Part shown: in pieces, positions 7,161 to 9,894 of the stretch | How the letters are laid out: every line of letters starts with the position of its first letter | Numbering within the stretch: the stretch's first letter is position 1 | Assembly: GCA_038329555.1 (NCBI GenBank) | Contig: JBBQNC010000123.1 | Coordinates: 1-9,894 of the forward strand | DNA length: 9,894 bases | Source of the DNA: JALYUA01 sp038329555 | GTDB lineage: Bacteria > Acidobacteriota > Thermoanaerobaculia > UBA5066 > Gp7-AA6 | Direction: 5' to 3' | The notes under the pieces: generated by a model | Told to the model about the DNA's origin: nothing | What the model saw: the letters and a program-made list of their open reading frames with translations, nothing else | Database searches by the model: none | Made by a program: the position numbers and the translations under genes

Positions 7161-8041
7161 GAGAACGCACCATGCGACCGGCTCGGGAGGGGTGGAGCGG
7201 GAGACGGCGAGGAGGACGGGGGAGCGGGATCGCCGCTTTCGCCGTGGCGGCCGTGGCGACTCTCGCGACGCTTTCGGGCTGCGCCTCCACCCACAAGGTC
7301 GACAAGATCACCCAGGAGCTTCTCGCGACGCCGAAAGAGGCGCTCTTCGAAAAGGGCAAGGGCCTGATCGAAAAGAAGAAATTCGATCTCGGCCGCAAGT
7401 ACTTGACCTTCGTCTTCGAGACCTATCCGAACGACCCCCTCGGCCGACAGGCCCTGCTGATGGTCGCCGACTCCTTCTTCCGGCAGGGAAGCACCACCGG
7501 CTATACGGAGGCCCGCTTCCGATACCGGGACTACCTGAATCGATACCCGGGTGCGCCGCAGCGCGACTACGCGCGGTACCAGTTCGCCGTCTGCTACGAC
7601 CGGGAGCATGAGAAGCCGGATCGAGACCAGACGTCCACCCGGGAGGCCATCGAGCAGTATCGGGTCCTGCTGCGGGAGTTTCCGAACTCCCCGCATACGG
7701 CGACGGCCAACGCGCGCATCCACGCTCTGATCGATCTGCTCGCCGAGCACGAGTTCGGCGTGGGCTACTTCTACATGCGCAAGGGCTCCCCGGGCGCGGC
7801 CCTTGCCCGGTTCGCCACCCTCGAGGAGCGGTTCCCCGAGTACGGCGCCAAGGACAAGCTCCTCTTCTACGAGGGGGAGGTGCTGGCACGGCTCGGCCGC
7901 CACGAGGAGGCCTCCCGCTACTACTCCCGGCTCATCGAGGAGTATCCGAACAGCGAATTCATCAAGAAAGCGAAGGAAAAGGTGGGGAAAATGCCTCCCC
8001 CCGCATCGGCCTCCGTTGACACGCGCCCCAAAAGCGAGTAA
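7157..8041 (+). CDS. bamD: BamD-like outer-membrane assembly lipoprotein
   Basis: BamD is the essential TPR lipoprotein of the BAM complex that inserts beta-barrel proteins; it sits on the periplasmic face of the outer membrane. The protein (294 residues from TTG) starts with an Arg-rich stretch, a hydrophobic signal and the lipobox 'LSGC' with Cys42. TPR-like units follow: 'LFEKGKGLIEKKKFDLGRKY', 'YPNDPLGRQALLMVADSFF', 'YRDYLNRYPG', the BamD-typical 'DRDQTSTREAIEQYRVLL', 'FPNSPHT', 'AEHEFGVGYFYMRKG' and a last repeat ending 'EEYPNSEFIKKA'. Length fits the family (about 240-300). The TTG start is favoured by a Shine-Dalgarno and the stop/start overlap with rpe; ATG 7172 would shorten the long N-region by 5 residues and keep the lipobox. 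The 3' end carries the promoter of the next gene. Paralogous YbgF/CpoB-type TPR proteins are less likely because of the central BamD motifs. Confidence 0.87.
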   Translation: MRERTMRPAREGWSGRRRGGRGSGIAAFAVAAVATLATLSGCASTHKVDKITQELLATPKEALFEKGKGLIEKKKFDLGRKYLTFVFETYPNDPLGRQALLMVADSFFRQGSTTGYTEARFRYRDYLNRYPGAPQRDYARYQFAVCYDREHEKPDRDQTSTREAIEQYRVLLREFPNSPHTATANARIHALIDLLAEHEFGVGYFYMRKGSPGAALARFATLEERFPEYGAKDKLLFYEGEVLARLGRHEEASRYYSRLIEEYPNSEFIKKAKEKVGKMPPPASASVDTRPKSE

Positions 8042-8044
8042 TTT
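8016..8044 (+). promoter_or_regulatory. Near-consensus sigma-70 promoter for the exported-protein gene
   Basis: A perfect TTGACA -35 at 8016-8021 is followed by exactly 17 nt and TAATTT at 8039-8044 as the -10. It lies inside the end of the bamD-like gene; the -10 begins on that gene's TAA stop. Transcription would start near 8051, leaving a leader of about 35 nt that holds the Shine-Dalgarno AGGA at 8077-8080, 6 nt before the ATG at 8087. Confidence 0.7.
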
Positions 8045-8086
8045 ACGGTAGAACCCGGCTTTCGCCATAATTTTTTAGGAGCCGCT

Positions 8087-9031
8087 ATGCGCCTGCCCTC
8101 GCGCGCCTTCGCCGTGCTGTCGCTCGGCCTCTCGCTGGCCGTTTCGGCCGTCGCCCAGACCCCGAAACCGCCGGCCGTCGGCGGCGCCCGCGAGGTGTCG
8201 GACCGGAACTCGAGGAGCGAGCCGGGCGGAGTGTCGCGCGTCGAGCCCGCGCCCGCCGTGGTTCCTCTGAACACGGACGCCGCCCCGCAGCCGCTCGGCT
8301 TCGAGAGCGACATCTACTGCTTCGGCTACCTCGGGGACCGCGACGAGCGCTTTCCCGTCAAGGCCAACGGCGCGGAGAACATCGCCGAGCAGGAGGATTA
8401 CGTCACGAACGACCTGCTCTACGTCGAGGGGGGCTACGACAAGGGCCTGAGGGTCGGGGACGAATACTGGCTCATCACGCCGGAGCAGGAAGTCATCCAT
8501 CCGGTCTCGGGGCGCAGCATGGGTCGGCTCTATCAGTACCGGGGCCGCGCCGTCGTCCAGAGCATCGAGCCGAGAACCGCCACGGTCCGCGTGACGTCCG
8601 CCTGTACGGACATCCCTCTGAATTCGGTTCTCAAGCGCTTCGAGCCGATTCCGATTCCGCTTGCCCGCAAGTCGCCGCCCGCTCAGCCCGGCGATCCGCC
8701 CTCGGGTAAAGCCAGGGGGCGCATCGTGTTCACCCGCGATGGGATCGTGGCGCTCGGGGCCGATCACACCATGATCGTGGATCTCGGCGCCGCCGACGGT
8801 CTCCAGCCGGGCGACTTCCTGACCGTGTTCCGCTACTCGGCGGGACGCGAGTACGGCATCCGTCCGGTCGGCGCGTACTGGGTGAACCTTCCGCCGCCGC
8901 CGGGAGTCTCGATCCCCCGCACGTATCTCGGCGAGGGCGCCGTCCTCGTCGTCGGCGATCGCTGGTCCGTCATCCGGCTCTCCGATTCGAATCGCCTGAT
9001 CGAGGTCGGCGATGAGGTCGAGCTGAAGTAG
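8087..9031 (+). CDS. Exported protein with a duplicated beta-rich domain, function unknown
   Basis: A 314-residue protein with a signal peptide (basic start, hydrophobic 7-22, likely cleavage after AVA at 21-23). A Pro-rich linker to about residue 70 precedes two related units. Unit 1 (about 110-186) reads 'LYVEGGYDKGLRVGDEYWL', 'HPVSGRSMG', 'GRAVVQSIEPRTATVRV', 'SACTDIPLNSVL'. Unit 2 (about 228-313) reads 'MIVDLGAADGLQPGDFLTV', 'LGEGAVLVVGDRWSVIRL', 'SNRLIEVGDEVEL'. Shared features are 'GL..GD', a Gly-Ala-Val strand and a closing Ser-x(2-3)-Ile stretch. This resembles C-terminal FlgT-like or LysM-associated envelope proteins, but I cannot name it with certainty and see no clear LysM. Cys78 and Cys173 could form a disulphide. 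A strong promoter and Shine-Dalgarno suggest good expression separate from bamD. It probably acts in the periplasm or at the outer membrane. Confidence 0.85.
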   Translation: MRLPSRAFAVLSLGLSLAVSAVAQTPKPPAVGGAREVSDRNSRSEPGGVSRVEPAPAVVPLNTDAAPQPLGFESDIYCFGYLGDRDERFPVKANGAENIAEQEDYVTNDLLYVEGGYDKGLRVGDEYWLITPEQEVIHPVSGRSMGRLYQYRGRAVVQSIEPRTATVRVTSACTDIPLNSVLKRFEPIPIPLARKSPPAQPGDPPSGKARGRIVFTRDGIVALGADHTMIVDLGAADGLQPGDFLTVFRYSAGREYGIRPVGAYWVNLPPPPGVSIPRTYLGEGAVLVVGDRWSVIRLSDSNRLIEVGDEVELK

Positions 9032-9045
9032 AAGTTCCCTCCTCT

Positions 9046-9063
9046 CGGATCCGACCGGATCCG
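9046..9063 (+). terminator. Perfect 7-bp hairpin after the exported-protein gene, no U-tract
   Basis: CGGATCC-GACC-GGATCCG forms a perfect 7-bp stem with a 4-nt loop, starting 15 bases after the stop at 9031. No run of T follows, so it is not a classical intrinsic terminator; it may be a terminator of the U-tract-less type or a 3'-end stabiliser. Confidence 0.4.
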
Positions 9064-9097
9064 CTTCCGGGCGTCGCGAAAATCCGGCCCCCGGCTG

Positions 9098-9141
9098 GCA
9101 CGAAAAAAAAGTTTTCTCGGCTCTCGTGCGTTACCCGCACG
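9098..9141. repeat. Inverted-repeat cluster of GCACG units upstream of the Fis-like gene
   Basis: GCACGA (9098-9103), TCGTGCG (9124-9130) and CGCACG (9136-9141) give three copies of one core in alternating orientation. The last two form a perfect 6-bp inverted repeat around TTACC, and the first can pair with the second instead. An A8 tract (9103-9110) and TTTT lie between. The cluster ends 15 bases upstream of the -10 at 9156, a place suited to an operator or activator site. Confidence 0.45.
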
Positions 9142-9152
9142 TGTTCGGAGTT

Positions 9153-9161
9153 TGCTAAGAT
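9153..9161 (+). promoter_or_regulatory. Extended -10 promoter of the Fis-like gene
   Basis: TGCTAAGAT fits TGnTAnnnT (TAAGAT is 4 of 6 to consensus plus the TG extension). There is no good -35 at 17 nt. Transcription from about 9168 would leave a leader of about 36 nt carrying GGAGG at 9194-9198, 5 nt before the GTG at 9204. Confidence 0.5.
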
Positions 9162-9203
9162 GCGCGCCTTCTCTCCCCGGGAAAAACTCTTTCGGAGGCG
9201 AAC

Positions 9204-9458
9204 GTGAATCTGGACGGGCAACTCCAGCAAATCATCGACGAGCTCCTCCAGCACGGGATCTCGCTCGACCTCGCGAAGAAAGAGTTCGAAAAGAAGTACA
9301 TCGTCGGCGCCGTGAAACGGTCATCGGGAAATCTCGGGCGCGCCGCGTCGTCTCTCGGAATCCACCGCAATACGCTCCGCAACAAGGTCGGCATCCTGAA
9401 CATCCGCCTCCCCCGCGAAAAGCATCGCGTCTCCCCGGACATCACCAAGAAGAAGTGA
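9204..9458 (+). CDS. Small Fis-type helix-turn-helix DNA-binding protein (84 aa)
   Basis: The 84 residues comprise an N-terminal helical part ('LQQIIDELLQHGISLDLAKKEFEKKYI' region split by a Gly, residues about 6-33) and a Fis/NtrC-type HTH at about 34-62 with 'SSGNLGRAASSLGIHRNTLRNKV'-like spacing: the key pattern is GN..RAA..LGIHRNTLR.K. It is the DNA-binding module found at the end of NtrC-type sigma-54 activators, but with no AAA+ or receiver domain, so it should act as a Fis-like nucleoid or regulatory protein, probably as a dimer. The Lys-rich tail (ITKKK) may add non-specific DNA contact. The GTG start is set by GGAGG 5 nt upstream. It is close to the length of enterobacterial Fis (98 aa). 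Targets unknown; the repeat cluster upstream could be its own site. Family firm, orthology to fis not claimed. Confidence 0.88.
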   Translation: MNLDGQLQQIIDELLQHGISLDLAKKEFEKKYIVGAVKRSSGNLGRAASSLGIHRNTLRNKVGILNIRLPREKHRVSPDITKKK

Positions 9459-9460
9459 TC

Positions 9461-9485
9461 ATCGTTCGCGCGCCGCGCGAGCGAT
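9461..9485 (+). terminator. 10-bp GC-rich hairpin directly after the Fis-like gene
   Basis: ATCGTTCGCG (9461-9470) pairs with CGCGAGCGAT (9476-9485) around CGCCG, 10 bp including one G.U pair. It begins 2 nt after the stop at 9458. The wobble is G.U in plus-strand RNA but A.C in minus-strand RNA, favouring a plus-strand function. No U-tract follows. Confidence 0.5.
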
Positions 9486-9625
9486 CGAGGGGACGAGTTC
9501 GATCCGCGGAATCCGTTTCGGCGCTTTAGCGGACGCGCGCCCGCCGAGGTTCGGACGCGAGGGCCGGACGCCGGCGTTGGCGTCGGAGGAGCAGGGAGCG
9601 TCCGGAAGGGTGGAGTCTCGAGAGG

Positions 9626-9643
9626 CGGGCCCGGCGGGGCCCG
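9626..9643 (-). terminator. GC-only hairpin downstream of tatA
   Basis: Perfect 7-bp stem with 4-nt loop: plus strand CGGGCCC-GGCG-GGGCCCG. It starts 8 nt beyond the tatA stop in the minus direction and has no U-tract. The rest of the 193-bp convergent gap (9459-9651) shows nothing else I can support. Confidence 0.45.
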
Positions 9644-9651
9644 GGGTAGCC

Positions 9652-9828
9652 CTACTTCGGAGGCGCGGTCTTGTTCTCGTCCGACGTGCCGTCCTTGATC
9701 GAGTCCTTGAAGTTGCGCATGCCCTGTCCGAGGCCCTTGCCGAGCTGCGGCAGCTTGCTCGCCCCGAAGATGATGATGACGATCAGGAGAATGATGAGCA
9801 GTTCGGGCAGACCGAGCGAGCCAAACAT
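9652..9828 (-). CDS. tatA: Twin-arginine translocase subunit TatA/TatE family (58 aa)
   Basis: TatA forms the variable-size pore of the Tat system, exporting folded proteins across the inner membrane with TatBC. The short protein begins 'MFGSLGLPELLIILLIVIII' (one membrane helix at about 5-21), then the hallmark hinge and amphipathic helix 'FGASKLPQLGKGLGQGMRNF' (FG motif at 21-22, Pro27), and a short charged tail ending APPK. Length is at the low end for TatA (usually about 60-90) and it lacks the long tail of TatB. Start at ATG 9828 is supported by AAGGAG (9835-9840) 6 nt upstream. No tatB or tatC is next to it within the window; they may lie elsewhere. It is convergent with the Fis-like gene. 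Confidence 0.95.
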   Translation of the reverse strand: MFGSLGLPELLIILLIVIIIFGASKLPQLGKGLGQGMRNFKDSIKDGTSDENKTAPPK

Positions 9829-9848
9829 AGAGTTCTCCTTGGGTTCTC

Positions 9849-9857
9849 AGCTTAACA
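9849..9857 (-). promoter_or_regulatory. Possible extended -10 of tatA
   Basis: Minus strand TGTTAAGCT fits TGnTAnnnT, like the elements before the PASTA and Fis-like genes, and would give a leader of about 14 nt ending in the tatA Shine-Dalgarno. No -35 is visible. Weak evidence. Confidence 0.3.
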
Positions 9858-9894
9858 GAGGAGCCAGGCGGGCCTCGAAAAGCGTCGCGAACGC

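Noticed and set aside
8042..8071. Second promoter TTTACG-18 nt-CATAAT before the exported-protein gene
   Set aside because: Its transcript would begin at about 8078, inside the Shine-Dalgarno, and its -35 is poorer than the TTGACA-17-TAATTT pair upstream.
8058..8076. Possible intrinsic terminator of the bamD-like gene: GGC-TTTC-GCC followed downstream by T6
   Set aside because: The stem is only 3 bp and the T-run is 8 bases away from it, so it would not be stable enough.
1..9894. CRISPR arrays, tRNA genes, insertion sequences or attachment sites
   Set aside because: No regularly spaced repeats, cloverleaf-like segments, transposase frames or long terminal inverted repeats were seen on either strand.

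Overview
The window comes from a high-GC genome with a Gram-negative envelope: it has a BamD-type outer-membrane assembly lipoprotein and a TatA translocase subunit. The mix of a YfhO-family membrane protein, a kinase-less PASTA protein directly ahead of rpe and bamD, a stand-alone Fis-type HTH protein and GT-C-like membrane enzymes fits Acidobacteriota or a related deep lineage. That assignment is inference from gene content; there is no rRNA or other marker to fix it. Coding density is very high, with no gene-free stretch over 300 bases, and no mobile element, CRISPR array, tRNA or rRNA was found.

Layout. (1) Positions 2-1981, plus strand: the 3' part of a YfhO-like multi-pass membrane protein, cut by the left edge. 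(2) Positions 1911-5640, minus strand: PHP-domain metallohydrolase, then endonuclease IV (nfo), a 144-residue membrane-anchored hypothetical protein, and a GT-C-like multi-pass glycosyltransferase candidate. The last three are joined by 4-bp start/stop overlaps, and the last converges on and overlaps the YfhO gene. (3) A 102-bp divergent gap (5641-5742), then plus strand: PASTA-domain anchored protein, ribulose-phosphate 3-epimerase (rpe) and a BamD-like lipoprotein, also joined by 4-bp start/stop overlaps. (4) Positions 8087-9031: an exported protein with a duplicated domain, preceded by a near-consensus sigma-70 promoter lying in the end of the bamD-like gene. (5) Positions 9204-9458: an 84-residue Fis-type DNA-binding protein with its own likely promoter and an inverted-repeat cluster upstream. 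(6) Positions 9652-9828, minus strand: a 58-residue TatA, convergent with the Fis-like gene; two GC-rich hairpins lie in the gap between them.

How the genes may work together: most are housekeeping or envelope genes. The two polytopic membrane proteins and the small anchored protein suggest transfer of sugars or similar groups onto envelope polymers. PASTA, BamD and the exported duplicated-domain protein act at or beyond the inner membrane. Nfo (DNA repair) and Rpe (pentose phosphate pathway) are cytosolic genes carried in the same transcription units. I see no convincing new defence, mobile or biosynthetic system. The most useful observations are the NTGA overlap pattern, two starts that look leaderless, the nfo-coupled membrane gene pair, the repeat cluster upstream of the Fis-like gene, and hairpins without U-tracts after several genes.
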